64,000 nt of DNA from positions 4,712,001 to 4,776,000 of the forward strand of contig NZ_CP170554.1 of assembly GCF_042701255.1 (NCBI RefSeq), read 5' to 3'. The notes beneath the pieces are model-generated. The model was not told where the DNA came from. It did no database searches and saw only the letters and a list, made by a program, of their open reading frames with translations. Below, piece after piece: positions 8,857 through 18,339 of this stretch. Numbering within the stretch: the first letter of the stretch is position 1; each line of letters starts with the position of its first letter. Source of the stretch: Tahibacter sp042701255 (GTDB taxonomy: Bacteria; Pseudomonadota; Gammaproteobacteria; Xanthomonadales; Rhodanobacteraceae). The position numbers were made by a program, and so were the translations under genes.

Positions 8857-9612
8857 ATGCTAGATCTGATCCGCCACGACGACATTCTCGAGCTGCGTCT
8901 GGCCCGTCCGCCGGTCAACGCGCTCGATGCCGGACTGATCCGCGCGCTGCGCGAAGCGATCGAGGCGGCGCCGCGCGACGGCGCGCGCGGCCTGATCCTG
9001 TCGGGCCGCAGCGGCATGTTCTCGGGCGGGCTCGACGTGCCCTCGCTGCTGCAGCTCGACCGTGCCGGCATGGCCCAGGTCTGGCGCGATCTGTTCGGCA
9101 CCTGCGCCGCGCTCGCGCGCTCGCCGATTCCGAGCGTCGCCGCGATCACCGGACACAGCCCGGCCGGCGGCGCCGTGCTGTCGATCTTCTGCGACTACCG
9201 CATCATGGCGCGCGGCGCCTATCGCATCGGACTCAACGAGGTGCAGGTCGGCCTGACCGTGCCCGAGCCGATCCAGCGCGGACTGCGCCGGCTCGTCGGC
9301 AACTATCGTGCGGAACGGCTCATGGTCGCCGGCGCGATGCTCGATTCGGAACAGGCGCTCGCCGCCGGCTTCGTCGACGAGCTCGTCGACGTCGACCACG
9401 TGACCGCGCGCGCACAGATCTGGCTGCGCGAGCTGCTCGCCTTCCCGCCGATCGCGATGAGCCAGACACGGCGCATCGCCCGCGCCGATCTCGCCGACAG
9501 CTTCGACGAGGAAACCCTCTTCAATGTCGACGCCTACGTCGACGGCTGGTTCGGCACGGAATCGCAGCACGTACTGCAGGCGCTGGTCGCAAAGCTGAAA
9601 TCCAAGGGCTGA
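8857..9612 (+). CDS. Enoyl-CoA isomerase (crotonase superfamily, ECI type)
   Basis: The predicted activity is shifting a cis/trans-3-enoyl-CoA double bond to trans-2 during unsaturated fatty-acid oxidation. The 251-residue protein starts MLDLIRHDDILELRLARPPV. The oxyanion-hole loop is GRSGMFSGGLD. The first hydratase glutamate is absent (PAGGAVLS), while CDYRIMARGAYRIGLNEVQV keeps the single catalytic Glu, closely resembling mitochondrial ECI1. Hence isomerase rather than hydratase. CCGGAG precedes the ATG. No fad operon is adjacent. The exact substrate is inferred. Confidence 0.85.
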   Translation: MLDLIRHDDILELRLARPPVNALDAGLIRALREAIEAAPRDGARGLILSGRSGMFSGGLDVPSLLQLDRAGMAQVWRDLFGTCAALARSPIPSVAAITGHSPAGGAVLSIFCDYRIMARGAYRIGLNEVQVGLTVPEPIQRGLRRLVGNYRAERLMVAGAMLDSEQALAAGFVDELVDVDHVTARAQIWLRELLAFPPIAMSQTRRIARADLADSFDEETLFNVDAYVDGWFGTESQHVLQALVAKLKSKG

Positions 9613-9669
9613 AACTCCACGGCGCCGGCAGCCGATTCGCTGCGCGGCGCCGTTCGACCGGCACGCCGG

Positions 9670-10518
9670 TCAGGCCGCGCCGCGTGCGACCGGCCGCGAC
9701 GGATCGGCGATCCAGCCGCTCCACGACGGCGCGAAGATGCGCGAGCCGGCCAGGCCCGCATGTTCCATCGCGAGCAGGTTGTGGCAGGCAGTCACGCCGG
9801 AGCCGCAGGAATGCACGACGGCTTCGGACGCATAGCCGTCGATGACGGCCTCGAATTCGTCACGCAGATCGTCGGCATGCTTGAACAGGCCGTTCGCATC
9901 GAGGTTGTCGCCGAACGGGCGATTGCGCGCGCCGGGAATGTGTCCGGCGACCTTGTCGATCGGCTCGACCTCGCCGCGGAAGCGCGCCGCACCGCGGGCG
10001 TCGAGCAGCAGCAGCGCGTGATCGCGCAGACCCGCCGTGAGTTCTTCCGCATAGACGATCTGATCGGCCGCATAGGCGAGATCGATGGCCTCGCCGGCCT
10101 GCACCGGCGTCTCGCTGCTCAGCGGCAGGCACGCCGCCGACCAGGCCGCATAGCCGCCGTCGAGCACGGCCGCGCGGCGATGACCGATCAGGCGCAGCAT
10201 CCACCAGAGCCGCGCCGCCGTGGATCCGCTCGCATCGTCGTAGGCGACGACCTGCAGATCCGGCCGCCATCCCCAGCGCCGCAGCGCCGCGGCGAAACGT
10301 TCGATGTCGGGCAGCGGATGGCGACCGAGGCCCTGCTTGGACAGATCCGACAGATCGCGGTCGAGATGCGCGTAGTGCGCATTCGGCAGATGCGCCGCGC
10401 GCCAGGCGTTCTCGCCCTTGCTCGTGTCGCCGAGTTCGAAGCGGCAGTCGACCAGCAGCAGTTCCGGAGAACCGCAAAGGCCGGCGAGTTCCTGCGGGGA
10501 AATCAGGGTCGTGAACAT
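9670..10518 (-). CDS. sseA: 3-mercaptopyruvate/thiosulfate sulfurtransferase
   Basis: The product is a two-rhodanese-domain sulfurtransferase of 282 residues. The N-terminal inactive rhodanese domain includes LLVDCRFELGD and AYDDASGSTAARLWWMLR. The C-terminal domain ends in VVHSCGSGVTACHNLLA. The six-residue active loop C-G-S-G-V-T is the version associated with mercaptopyruvate preference, whereas thiosulfate rhodaneses have CRKG[VS]T. It is cytoplasmic (no signal peptide). The start overlaps the NUDIX gene stop by one base, placing it third in a DUF1289-NUDIX-sulfurtransferase operon. Confidence 0.9.
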   Translation of the reverse strand: MFTTLISPQELAGLCGSPELLLVDCRFELGDTSKGENAWRAAHLPNAHYAHLDRDLSDLSKQGLGRHPLPDIERFAAALRRWGWRPDLQVVAYDDASGSTAARLWWMLRLIGHRRAAVLDGGYAAWSAACLPLSSETPVQAGEAIDLAYAADQIVYAEELTAGLRDHALLLLDARGAARFRGEVEPIDKVAGHIPGARNRPFGDNLDANGLFKHADDLRDEFEAVIDGYASEAVVHSCGSGVTACHNLLAMEHAGLAGSRIFAPSWSGWIADPSRPVARGAA

Positions 10519-11135
10519 CAGGGCATGGCCTCCATCCGGCGCAGCAGATTCACGAGCATGGCCGCGGTCGCGCCCCAGATGCGCCGGCCCTCGTAGTCGT
10601 ATTCGTAGATTTCGCGGCGGCGGCCGCGCCAGTCGATCTCGCTGCGGCGCAGATTGGCCGTATCGAGCAGGAACGGCAGCGGCACTTCGAACACTTCGGC
10701 GACTTCGCGCGGATCCGGCGCGAGCACGTAGTCGGCCGAGACTTCGGCGACGACCGGCGTGACGCCGAAGCCGCTGATGGTCTCGAAGCAGTCGAGAAAA
10801 CCCAGCGGCCTTACGAGGCCGCGCGCGATGCCGGTTTCCTCTTCGGTTTCGCGCAGGGCCGCGGCAACCGCGTCGGCGTCGTCGCTCTCGATGCGTCCGC
10901 CCGGAAAGGCGACCTGGCCGGCATGCGTGCGCAGACCGTCGTTGCGCCGCGTGAACAGCAACGAGCGGCGAGCACCGCGCTGCACGAGAGGAACGAGCAC
11001 CGCAGCCGGCGTGCGTTCGCTGGCACCGAGCAGATCGGCGAGTTCGGCGTGATTCCAGCCCGGCAGTGACGGCGGATCGTCGAGACCGCGCAGCGAAGCC
11101 AGCAGTCGCGCGCCGGTATCGGCGCCGGGATTCAT
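10518..11135 (-). CDS. NUDIX hydrolase, probable CoA pyrophosphatase (NudL-like)
   Basis: Predicted to cleave CoA or acyl-CoA to 4'-phosphopantetheine and 3',5'-ADP. The 205-residue protein has a Nudix box in FPGGRIESDDADAVAAALRE followed by TEEETGI. A preceding segment VPLVQRGARRSLLFTRRNDG matches the UPF0035/CoA-specific pattern L-L-T-x-R-x-x-x-x-R-x-H-x-G. The start at 11135 overlaps the upstream DUF1289 gene by four bases. The downstream sulfurtransferase overlaps its stop. Confidence 0.88.
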   Translation of the reverse strand: MNPGADTGARLLASLRGLDDPPSLPGWNHAELADLLGASERTPAAVLVPLVQRGARRSLLFTRRNDGLRTHAGQVAFPGGRIESDDADAVAAALRETEEETGIARGLVRPLGFLDCFETISGFGVTPVVAEVSADYVLAPDPREVAEVFEVPLPFLLDTANLRRSEIDWRGRRREIYEYDYEGRRIWGATAAMLVNLLRRMEAMP

Positions 11136-11323
11136 GAGCGCTGCCGCTCCCGCTCCGGCAGCACCTCGAACATCAGATGACGGCGCTGCGCATCGCTGAG
11201 ACCGCGCCACGCGGCGATCTCGGCGCCGGTGCGATGGCAGCCTTCGCAATAGCCCTGCGCGTCGAGTTCGCAGATGCCGACACAGGGCGTCAGGATCGCG
11301 GCAGGCGGATTTACTGAGAACAT
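11132..11323 (-). CDS. DUF1289 family small cysteine protein
   Basis: The 63-residue protein contains TPCVGICELDAQGYCEGCHR, the four-cysteine cluster of DUF1289 (C-x3-C-x7-C-x2-C), which suggests metal binding. The next segment IAAWRGLSDAQRR is typical of the family. Function is unknown. It is the first gene of the operon with the NUDIX hydrolase, overlapping it by ATGA. Confidence 0.88.
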   Translation of the reverse strand: MFSVNPPAAILTPCVGICELDAQGYCEGCHRTGAEIAAWRGLSDAQRRHLMFEVLPERERQRS

Positions 11324-11387
11324 CGTCGTAGGAATGTGTCGATCACGTTGCTAGATTACAACAACCTGAACTGCGAAACGGTCGAGC

Positions 11388-11753
11388 ATGCTCGCACTTG
11401 CCACCCGCGTCGTCAGTGATTACGGCAAGGTCCTCGCCCATGTCTCGCCGGGCGTGTACGGACTGCCGCAATCGCTGCTGCCGTATCCGAAAGAGCGCAT
11501 ACGCGCGGCCCTGCGTTTCCTGCTGCACGAGGTCGCCCCCGAACATCCCGAACTGCGCGAAGGCCTGGCCCGCGGCTATGTATACCTTGCGCAATTCGTC
11601 GACGATGCCGATGCCGACGTCATCGCACGCGGCGCCGCCGTCGCCAGCGGCATCGGCGACGACGCGGCCGACGCCGAACCGGCCATGCGTCTGATCAACC
11701 GCATCAAGGCCGAGATGGAACTCGCGCTCGATGAGCTCGCGGGCAACGCCTGA
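11388..11753 (+). CDS. Conserved hypothetical protein, 121 residues
   Basis: A soluble acidic helical protein without signal peptide or membrane segment, reading MLALATRVVSDYGKVLAHVS and ending RIKAEMELALDELAGNA. No domain is recognised. Codon use is like its neighbours and it lies between a divergent operon and a good terminator, so it looks like a real single-gene unit. An extended -10-like TGCTAGATT lies about 40 bases upstream. Confidence 0.7.
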   Translation: MLALATRVVSDYGKVLAHVSPGVYGLPQSLLPYPKERIRAALRFLLHEVAPEHPELREGLARGYVYLAQFVDDADADVIARGAAVASGIGDDAADAEPAMRLINRIKAEMELALDELAGNA

Positions 11754-11782
11754 TCCGCCGATCGACAACGTTTCACGCAAAG

Positions 11783-11811
11783 AAAAAAGCCGCGCAGTGC
11801 GCGGCTTTTTT
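11783..11811. terminator. Bidirectional terminator
   Basis: A stem of AAAAAAGCCGCGC / GCGCGGCTTTTTT with an AGT loop lies between the convergent hypothetical gene and the FKBP gene. T and A runs flank it on both sides. Confidence 0.9.
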
Positions 11812-11819
11812 CGTGGTGC

Positions 11820-12503
11820 TTACTGCTTGACGTCGACCAGCTTGATTTCGAACACCAGCGCCTCGTTCGGGCCGATGCGCGGCGGCTGGCCGCGTTCGCC
11901 GTAGGCGAGTTCCGGCGGCACGAACAGCTGCCAGTGGTCGCCGACGCGCATCAGCGGCAGCGCTTCCTGCCAGCCCTTGATGACGTCCTTGACCTTGAAC
12001 TGCACCGGTTCGCCGCGGGCGAACGAGCTGTCGAATTCCAGACCCGAAGCGAGCGAACCGCGGTAATGCACGGTCACGTCACTGTTGATCGTCGCACGCG
12101 CGCCGGTGCCTTCTTCGATGACGCGGTACTGCAGGCCCGACTGGGTCGTGACGACGTTCTTCTTGGTCTTGTTCTCGGCGAGGAACTTCTGGCTCTTGGC
12201 CTTGTTCTCCGACGACATCTTGTCGAACTCGGCCTTGGCCTCGGTCATCATCTTCTGCTGCATCTTGCCGAGCACGTCGCGCATGACGTCCTGGGAGATG
12301 GCCGGGGTCTTCTTGCTGTAGCCGTCCTGGATCGCGCGGATGATGGTGTTGACGTCCACATCCATCTTGCGCTCGACGAAGTCCTGGCCGATCTGGTAGC
12401 CGATGGAGTAGCTCAGCTTGCCTTTCTCACTCGTGGTGTCCTGCGCGACGACGACACCGGTCGCGAGCAGCGCCGCTGCGGCGACAGACCAACGCAATTT
12501 CAT
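11820..12503 (-). CDS. Periplasmic FKBP-type peptidyl-prolyl isomerase (FkpA/Mip-like)
   Basis: The product catalyses cis-trans isomerisation of prolyl bonds and acts as a chaperone outside the cytoplasm. The ATG at 12503 has a strong GGAGGT site. The signal peptide MKLRWSVAAAALLATGVVVA ends AQ. Residues about 25-115 form the helical dimerisation domain (SYSIGYQIGQDF...), and the rest is the FKBP domain with VTVHYRGSLASGLEFDSSF, VIKGWQEALPLM and PPELAYGERG. The total is 227 residues, close to FkpA. A possible -10 TATCAT lies at 12578-12573 on the minus strand. Confidence 0.93.
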   Translation of the reverse strand: MKLRWSVAAAALLATGVVVAQDTTSEKGKLSYSIGYQIGQDFVERKMDVDVNTIIRAIQDGYSKKTPAISQDVMRDVLGKMQQKMMTEAKAEFDKMSSENKAKSQKFLAENKTKKNVVTTQSGLQYRVIEEGTGARATINSDVTVHYRGSLASGLEFDSSFARGEPVQFKVKDVIKGWQEALPLMRVGDHWQLFVPPELAYGERGQPPRIGPNEALVFEIKLVDVKQ

Positions 12504-12729
12504 GCTTACCTCCAATGAAAAACCTGCCGAGAATCGACCGGCCCGGGCGTGGCGGCCGCAAAATAGCTCGTCATGATAGCGAAGGCGCATGCCAGCGGCT
12601 ACCGTGACGGACGGCCGCCGGGCGGCCGGTTTCAAGCTAGGAAAGCCGGCGCAGACTGCCCCCGCGGAGCTGAACGCCGACCGCATGCCCCCTGCTACCA
12701 TCGCCTCCTTTTTGTGCCGGAGCTGCGCC

Positions 12730-13512
<783 letters not shown>

Positions 13513-13640
13513 TCCCGCTTCGCCACCCGCCGCCGGCAGCGCCGCGGCGGGCGCGATATTGCACGCAGATGACAGTTCTACCGTCCGGAAACCGCGCTAC
13601 GGCGCGGTTTCGCACATTTCCCCTGCGCCACCGCCGAGCC

Positions 13641-13684
13641 CTGTCACAGAGCTGAAATAAAACTCCCACGCGACTGCAACAGAG
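13641..13684 (+). promoter_or_regulatory. Pho box: four tandem 11-bp half-sites upstream of pstS
   Basis: Four consecutive 11-mers start at 13641, 13652, 13663 and 13674: CTGTCAC+AGAG, CTGAAAT+AAAA, CTCCCAC+GCGA and CTGCAAC+AGAG. They follow the PhoB rule of a 7-bp half-site (consensus CTGTCAT) plus a 4-bp spacer. This predicts two adjacent PhoB dimers and phosphate-starvation control of pstSCAB-phoU. A possible -10 (GTAAAA) follows near 13691. Confidence 0.78.
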
Positions 13685-13739
13685 CGCGCGTAAAAAGCGC
13701 GCCGATACCTGCAGCTCAGCCGCATTCAAGGAGTTCACT

Positions 13740-14759
13740 GTGCTCAAGACGTTCTCGACGCGCCTCGCGCTGGCCGGCTTCATTGCGGCGGGTGCCGTTT
13801 CCGCCCAGGCGGCCGACATCACCGGCGCCGGCGCCACCTTCGTGTATCCGGTCATGTCGAAGTGGTCGGCCGACTACAGCCAGGCCACCGGCAACAAGAT
13901 CAACTACCAGTCCATCGGCTCCGGCGGCGGCATCGCCCAGATCAAGGCCGGCACCGTGGACTTCGGCTCGTCCGACAAGCCGCTGGACAGCAAGGAACTC
14001 GCGGAAGCCGGCCTCGGCCAGTTCCCGTCGGTCATCGGCGGCGTCGTTCCGGTCGTCAACATCAAGGGCATCGAGCCGGGCAAGATCCAGTTCACGGGTC
14101 CGCTCCTGGCCGACATCTTCCTCGGCAAGATCACCAAGTGGAACGATCCGCAGATAGTCGCGGTGAATGCGGGCGTCGCGCTGCCGGACGCGATGATCAC
14201 GGTCGTGCACCGCTCCGACGGTTCGGGCACCACGTTCAACTGGGTCAACTACCTGTCCAAGGTGTCGCCGGAGTGGAAGAGCAAGATCGGCGAAGGCACC
14301 TCGGTGCAATGGCCGGTCGGCGTCGGCGGCAAGGGCAATGAAGGCGTGGCCGCGTACGTCAAGCAGATCCCGGGCTCGATCGGCTACGTCGAGCTGGCCT
14401 ACTCGCTGCAGAACAAGATGACCTTCGGCGCCGTGCAGAACGCCGCCGGCAAGTTCGTGCAGCCGAGCCGCGAGAGCTTCCAGGCCGCCGCCGCCAGCGC
14501 CGACTGGAAGAACGCCAAGGACTTCTTCCTGATCATCACGAACGCGCCGGGCGAAGGCTCGTGGCCGATCGCCGCGACCAACTTCATCCTGATGTACAAG
14601 CAGCCCAAGGACGCCGCGCGCAGCAAGAACGCGCTGACCTTCTTCAAGTGGGCGCTGGAAAACGGCAAGGCGCAGGCCGAAGCGCTGGACTTCGTGCCGC
14701 TGCCCGAAGAACTGGTCAAGCAGATCGAAGCCTACTGGGCCGCCGAGATCAAGGCCTGA
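13740..14759 (+). CDS. pstS: Phosphate ABC transporter substrate-binding protein PstS
   Basis: Binds inorganic phosphate in the periplasm and hands it to PstCA. It begins at a GTG with AAGGAG upstream. The signal peptide reads FSTRLALAGFIAAGAVSAQA, and the mature protein opens ADITGAGATFVYPVMSKWSA, the PstS phosphate-loop segment. The loops SIGSGGGIAQI, DFGSSDKPLD and HRSDGSGTTFNW are the phosphate-binding sites. The total of 339 residues is standard. It is the first gene of the operon, directly after the Pho box, and separated from pstC by a strong hairpin. Confidence 0.97.
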   Translation: MLKTFSTRLALAGFIAAGAVSAQAADITGAGATFVYPVMSKWSADYSQATGNKINYQSIGSGGGIAQIKAGTVDFGSSDKPLDSKELAEAGLGQFPSVIGGVVPVVNIKGIEPGKIQFTGPLLADIFLGKITKWNDPQIVAVNAGVALPDAMITVVHRSDGSGTTFNWVNYLSKVSPEWKSKIGEGTSVQWPVGVGGKGNEGVAAYVKQIPGSIGYVELAYSLQNKMTFGAVQNAAGKFVQPSRESFQAAAASADWKNAKDFFLIITNAPGEGSWPIAATNFILMYKQPKDAARSKNALTFFKWALENGKAQAEALDFVPLPEELVKQIEAYWAAEIKA

Positions 14760-14784
14760 GCAAGACCTCCGGCTTCTGCCGGCA

Positions 14785-14813
14785 AGCCGGAGCCCGCGAG
14801 ACGGGCTCCGGCT
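14785..14813 (+). terminator. Intra-operon hairpin between pstS and pstC (attenuator)
   Basis: A perfect 11-bp stem agccggagccc / gggctccggct with a 7-base loop starts 26 bases after the pstS stop but has only a short T tail. It probably stabilises the pstS part of the message or terminates some transcripts, so PstS is made in excess. A second hairpin around 14868-14895 (TGGCGC GCAA GCGCCA core) follows before pstC. Confidence 0.6.
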
Positions 14814-14928
14814 TTCGCCGCCGAACGGCGACGCACAACCAGAAGCCGGAACGTCCGTTCCTCTCGCGGGGTCTGGCGCGCAAGCGCCAACCCCGTCCGT
14901 GTTCCTGATCGCCAGCCATGACTGACGC

Positions 14929-15927
14929 ATGAGTACCGACCAAGCCTTGCCTGCCGGCGCCTTGAGCGCCTCCGCGGACGCCGTCGCCCGACGCGCCGAT
15001 GCCGACCGCCGCGCCGACCGCGTCTTCCGCTACCTCGTCACCGGTGCCGGCCTGTTCGTGCTGGCCGCACTGACCGGCGCCGCCCTGTCCATGCTCTGGG
15101 GCGGACGTCTGGCGTTTTCCACCTTTGGACTCGATTTCCTGATCACCACCGACTGGGATGCCGTCGGCAAGAAGTTCGGCGCGCTCGTGCCGATCTACGG
15201 CACCCTGGTGACTGCATTGATCGCGATGCTGATCGCCGTACCGGTCAGCTTCGGCATCGCCCTGTTCCTGACCGAGGTCGCGCCGCCGTGGCTGCGCACG
15301 CCGGTGGCCTCTGCCATCGAACTGCTGGCCGGCATCCCGTCGATCATCTACGGCATGTGGGGCCTGTTCGTGTTCGTGCCGGTCATGTCGACGACGGTGA
15401 TTCCGTTCCTGACCAAGTATCTCGGCCCGCTGCCGATCTTCGGCCCGCTGTTCCAGGGTCCGCCGCTGGGCATCGGCATGCTGACCGCGGGCATCGTGCT
15501 CGCGATCATGGTGATCCCGTTCATTTCCTCGGTCATGCGCGAGGTGTTCCTGACCGTGCCGACACGGCTCAAGGAATCGGCCTATGCGCTGGGCTCCACG
15601 ACCTGGGAAGTGGCCTGGAACGTGGTGCTGCCGTATACGCGCTCGGCGGTGATCGGCGGCATCTTCCTCGGTCTGGGCCGTGCGCTCGGCGAAACCATGG
15701 CGGTCACCTTCGTGCTCGGCAACGCGCATCAGCTGACCGCGTCGCTGCTGATGCCGGGCAACTCCATCGCCGCAACGATCGCCAACGAATTCACCGAAGC
15801 CGACAGCGACATCTACCGCTCCTCGCTGATCGCGCTGGGCTTCCTGCTGTTCGTCGTGACTTTCATCGTGCTCGCGATCGCCAAGCTCATGCTGGCGCGC
15901 CTGAGCCGCAACGAGGGCAACCGATGA
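14929..15927 (+). CDS. pstC: Phosphate ABC transporter permease PstC
   Basis: Inner-membrane permease, 332 residues. The N-terminus is cytoplasmic and rich in Ala/Asp/Arg. The first membrane helix begins near residue 37 (YLVTGAGLFVLAALTGAALS). The ELLAGIPSIIYGMWGLFVFV segment is typical of PstC. The inner-membrane coupling motif LKESAYALGSTTWEVAWNVV followed by LGRALGETMAVTFVLGN is the EAA loop that contacts PstB. It overlaps pstA by four bases (ATGA). Confidence 0.96.
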   Translation: MSTDQALPAGALSASADAVARRADADRRADRVFRYLVTGAGLFVLAALTGAALSMLWGGRLAFSTFGLDFLITTDWDAVGKKFGALVPIYGTLVTALIAMLIAVPVSFGIALFLTEVAPPWLRTPVASAIELLAGIPSIIYGMWGLFVFVPVMSTTVIPFLTKYLGPLPIFGPLFQGPPLGIGMLTAGIVLAIMVIPFISSVMREVFLTVPTRLKESAYALGSTTWEVAWNVVLPYTRSAVIGGIFLGLGRALGETMAVTFVLGNAHQLTASLLMPGNSIAATIANEFTEADSDIYRSSLIALGFLLFVVTFIVLAIAKLMLARLSRNEGNR

Positions 15928-16784
15928 GCGCGATCTCCGAAAAGCTCTACCGCCGCCGGCGCCTGAAGAACCACGCCGCACTGGTGCTGGCCGGCGCAGC
16001 CACGCTGTTCGGCCTGTTCTGGCTGGTCTGGATTCTCTGGACCACGCTGGTCAACGGCATCGGCGCGCTGAAGCCGGAACTGTTCTACCAGATGACGCCG
16101 CCGCCCGGCGACGACGGCGGCCTCGCCAACGCACTGTTCGGCAGCGTGCTCATGAGCCTGCTCGCGATCGCGATGGGCACGCCGATCGGCATCCTGGCCG
16201 GCACCTTCCTCGCCGAATACGCGCGCCGTTCGCTGCTCGGCGAAGTGATCCGCTTCGTCAACGACATCCTGCTGTCGGCACCGTCCATCGTGCTCGGCCT
16301 GTTCGTCTACACACTGGTCGTGCTGCAGATGGGCCACTTCTCCGGCCTGGCCGGTGCGATGGCGCTCGCGCTGATCGTGCTGCCCGTGGTCGTGCGCACG
16401 ACCGACGAAATGCTCAAGCTCGTGCCGAGCCAGATGCGCGAGGCCGCTCTGTCGCTCGGCGTGCCGCAGTGGAAGGTCACCGTGCAGGTGCTGTACCGCT
16501 CGGCCCTGCCCGGCATCGTCACCGGCGTGCTGCTCGCGCTCGCGCGCATCAGCGGCGAAACCGCACCGCTGCTGTTCACGGCCCTCAACAACCAGTTCTG
16601 GAGCGCGGATCTCAGCGGCCCGATGGCCAGCGTGCCCGCGGTGATCTTCCAGTACGCCATGAGCCCGTTCGACCGCTGGCACGAGCTGGCCTGGGCCGGC
16701 GCGTTCATCGTCACCGTCTTCGTGCTCTGCACCAGTCTGATCGCCCGCGCGATCATCGCCCGCCGGAAGGTAGCCAATGACTAA
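15924..16784 (+). CDS. pstA: Phosphate ABC transporter permease PstA
   Basis: Second permease of the phosphate importer, 286 residues. It has a short cytoplasmic N-terminus MSAISEKLYRRRRLKNHAAL, six predicted membrane spans, NDILLSAPSIVLGLFVYTLV, and the EAA-type loop MREAALSLGVPQWKVTVQVL with GVLLALARISGETAPLLFTA. The start overlaps pstC (ATGA), and its stop lies inside the first codons of pstB, so the three genes are translationally coupled. Confidence 0.96.
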   Translation: MSAISEKLYRRRRLKNHAALVLAGAATLFGLFWLVWILWTTLVNGIGALKPELFYQMTPPPGDDGGLANALFGSVLMSLLAIAMGTPIGILAGTFLAEYARRSLLGEVIRFVNDILLSAPSIVLGLFVYTLVVLQMGHFSGLAGAMALALIVLPVVVRTTDEMLKLVPSQMREAALSLGVPQWKVTVQVLYRSALPGIVTGVLLALARISGETAPLLFTALNNQFWSADLSGPMASVPAVIFQYAMSPFDRWHELAWAGAFIVTVFVLCTSLIARAIIARRKVAND

Positions 16785-17598
16785 TCTGAACCTGGCCGTC
16801 GCGGCCTCGCTCAACGTGACCACGCCGTCGGACCAGGCCACGTCGGCCGCGAAGATCACGGCGCGCAATCTCGATTTCTACTACGACGGCTTCCATGCGC
16901 TGAAGAACATCCGCATGGACATTCCCGAGAAGCGCGTGACCGCGATCATCGGTCCGTCGGGCTGCGGCAAGTCGACCCTGCTGCGCATCTTCAACCGCAT
17001 CTATTCGATCTATCCCAAGCTCGAAGCACGCGGCGAAGTGCTGCTCGACGGCGAGAACATCCTCGACCCGCGCTATCCGCTGAACCGCCTGCGCTCCAAG
17101 GTCGGCATGGTGTTCCAGAAACCGGTGCCGTTCCCGATGTCGATCTTCGACAACATCGCCTACGGCATCAAACACTACGAGAAGCTGTCGCGCGCCGACA
17201 TGGACGTGCGCGTGGAACAGGCGCTGCGTCAGGCGGCGATCTGGGACGAGGTCAAGGACAAGCTCAAGGGCAGCGCACTCGGACTTTCCGGCGGCCAGCA
17301 GCAGCGTCTGTGCATCGCGCGCGCGATCGCGCTGAAGCCCGAAGTCATCCTGTTCGACGAGCCGACCTCGGCGCTCGATCCGATCGCGACCGGCAAGATC
17401 GAGCAGCTCGTCGAAGAGCTCAAGCGGGATTTCACGATCGCGATCGTGACTCACAACATGCAGCAGGCTGCGCGCTGCTCGGACTTCACCGCGTTCATGT
17501 ATCTCGGCGAACTCATCGAATTCGGCGAGACCGAGACCATGTTCACGCGGCCGAGCAAGCAGCAGACCGAAGACTACATCACCGGCCGTTTCGGCTGA
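16777..17598 (+). CDS. pstB: Phosphate ABC transporter ATP-binding protein PstB
   Basis: ATPase driving phosphate import, 273 residues. It has Walker A IIGPSGCGKSTLLR, signature LSGGQQQRLCIARA, Walker B VILFDEPTSALDP, and the switch histidine in IAIVTHNMQQAAR. The middle YPLNRLRSKVGMVFQKPVPF is characteristic of PstB. It starts eight bases before the pstA stop. With PhoU it also signals phosphate status to PhoR in the known pathway. phoR and phoB are not in this window. Confidence 0.97.
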   Translation: MTNLNLAVAASLNVTTPSDQATSAAKITARNLDFYYDGFHALKNIRMDIPEKRVTAIIGPSGCGKSTLLRIFNRIYSIYPKLEARGEVLLDGENILDPRYPLNRLRSKVGMVFQKPVPFPMSIFDNIAYGIKHYEKLSRADMDVRVEQALRQAAIWDEVKDKLKGSALGLSGGQQQRLCIARAIALKPEVILFDEPTSALDPIATGKIEQLVEELKRDFTIAIVTHNMQQAARCSDFTAFMYLGELIEFGETETMFTRPSKQQTEDYITGRFG

Positions 17599-17617
17599 AG
17601 CCAGCGAATCCACGACC

Positions 17618-18334
17618 ATGCCTGAAACGACTGCTTCCCACGAACACATCATCAAGAGCTACGACGCGGAGCTCGGCCGCCTGCTGAACGAGATCGTGCG
17701 CATGGGTCAGCTCGCCGGCGAGCAGCTGGCACTGGCCGCCGCCGCCGTCGACGAACGCAACAGCGATCTCGCCGCGCGCGTCGTCGAAGGCGACAACGCG
17801 ATCGACGCGCTGGAACACGACGTCAGCCACGACGTGCTGCGCCTGCTCGCGCTGCGCCAGCCGATCGCGCGCGACCTGCGCGACGTGCTCGCCGCGCTGC
17901 GCATCGCCGCCGACATCGAACGCATCGGCGACTACGCGGCCAACGTGGCCAAGCGCGCGATCGCGCTGAACCAGAACGCGCCGATGCGCCCGGCCGCGAG
18001 CCTGCCGCACCTGGCCGCCGTCGCCGGCGACATGCTGCGCGACGTGCTCGACGCCTACCGTCGCGGCGATGCCGACGCGGCCGTCGAGGTCTGGAAGCGC
18101 GACGTGCAGCTCGACACCCTGTACACGGCCATGTTCCGCGAGCTGCTGACCTACATGATGGAAGACCCGCGCAACATCACGCCGTGCACGCACCTGCTGT
18201 TCATGGCCAAGAACATCGAGCGCATCGGCGACCACGCGACCAACATCGCCGAGAACATCTACTTCCTGGTCCACGCCAAGCCGCTCGTCGAGGAACGCCG
18301 CAAGGGCGACCACACGAGCACGCTGGTCAGCTGA
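17618..18334 (+). CDS. phoU: Phosphate signalling regulator PhoU
   Basis: PhoU links Pst transporter state to the PhoR kinase and limits phosphate uptake. The 238-residue all-helical protein carries two PhoU repeats, each with an E-R-I-G-D-x-A-x-N motif: ADIERIGDYAANVAKRAIAL and NIERIGDHATNIAENIYFLV. These form the metal clusters. It lies 19 bases after pstB, the normal last gene of the pst operon. The composite repeat element begins six bases after its stop. Confidence 0.96.
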   Translation: MPETTASHEHIIKSYDAELGRLLNEIVRMGQLAGEQLALAAAAVDERNSDLAARVVEGDNAIDALEHDVSHDVLRLLALRQPIARDLRDVLAALRIAADIERIGDYAANVAKRAIALNQNAPMRPAASLPHLAAVAGDMLRDVLDAYRRGDADAAVEVWKRDVQLDTLYTAMFRELLTYMMEDPRNITPCTHLLFMAKNIERIGDHATNIAENIYFLVHAKPLVEERRKGDHTSTLVS

Positions 18335-18339
18335 AAGCT

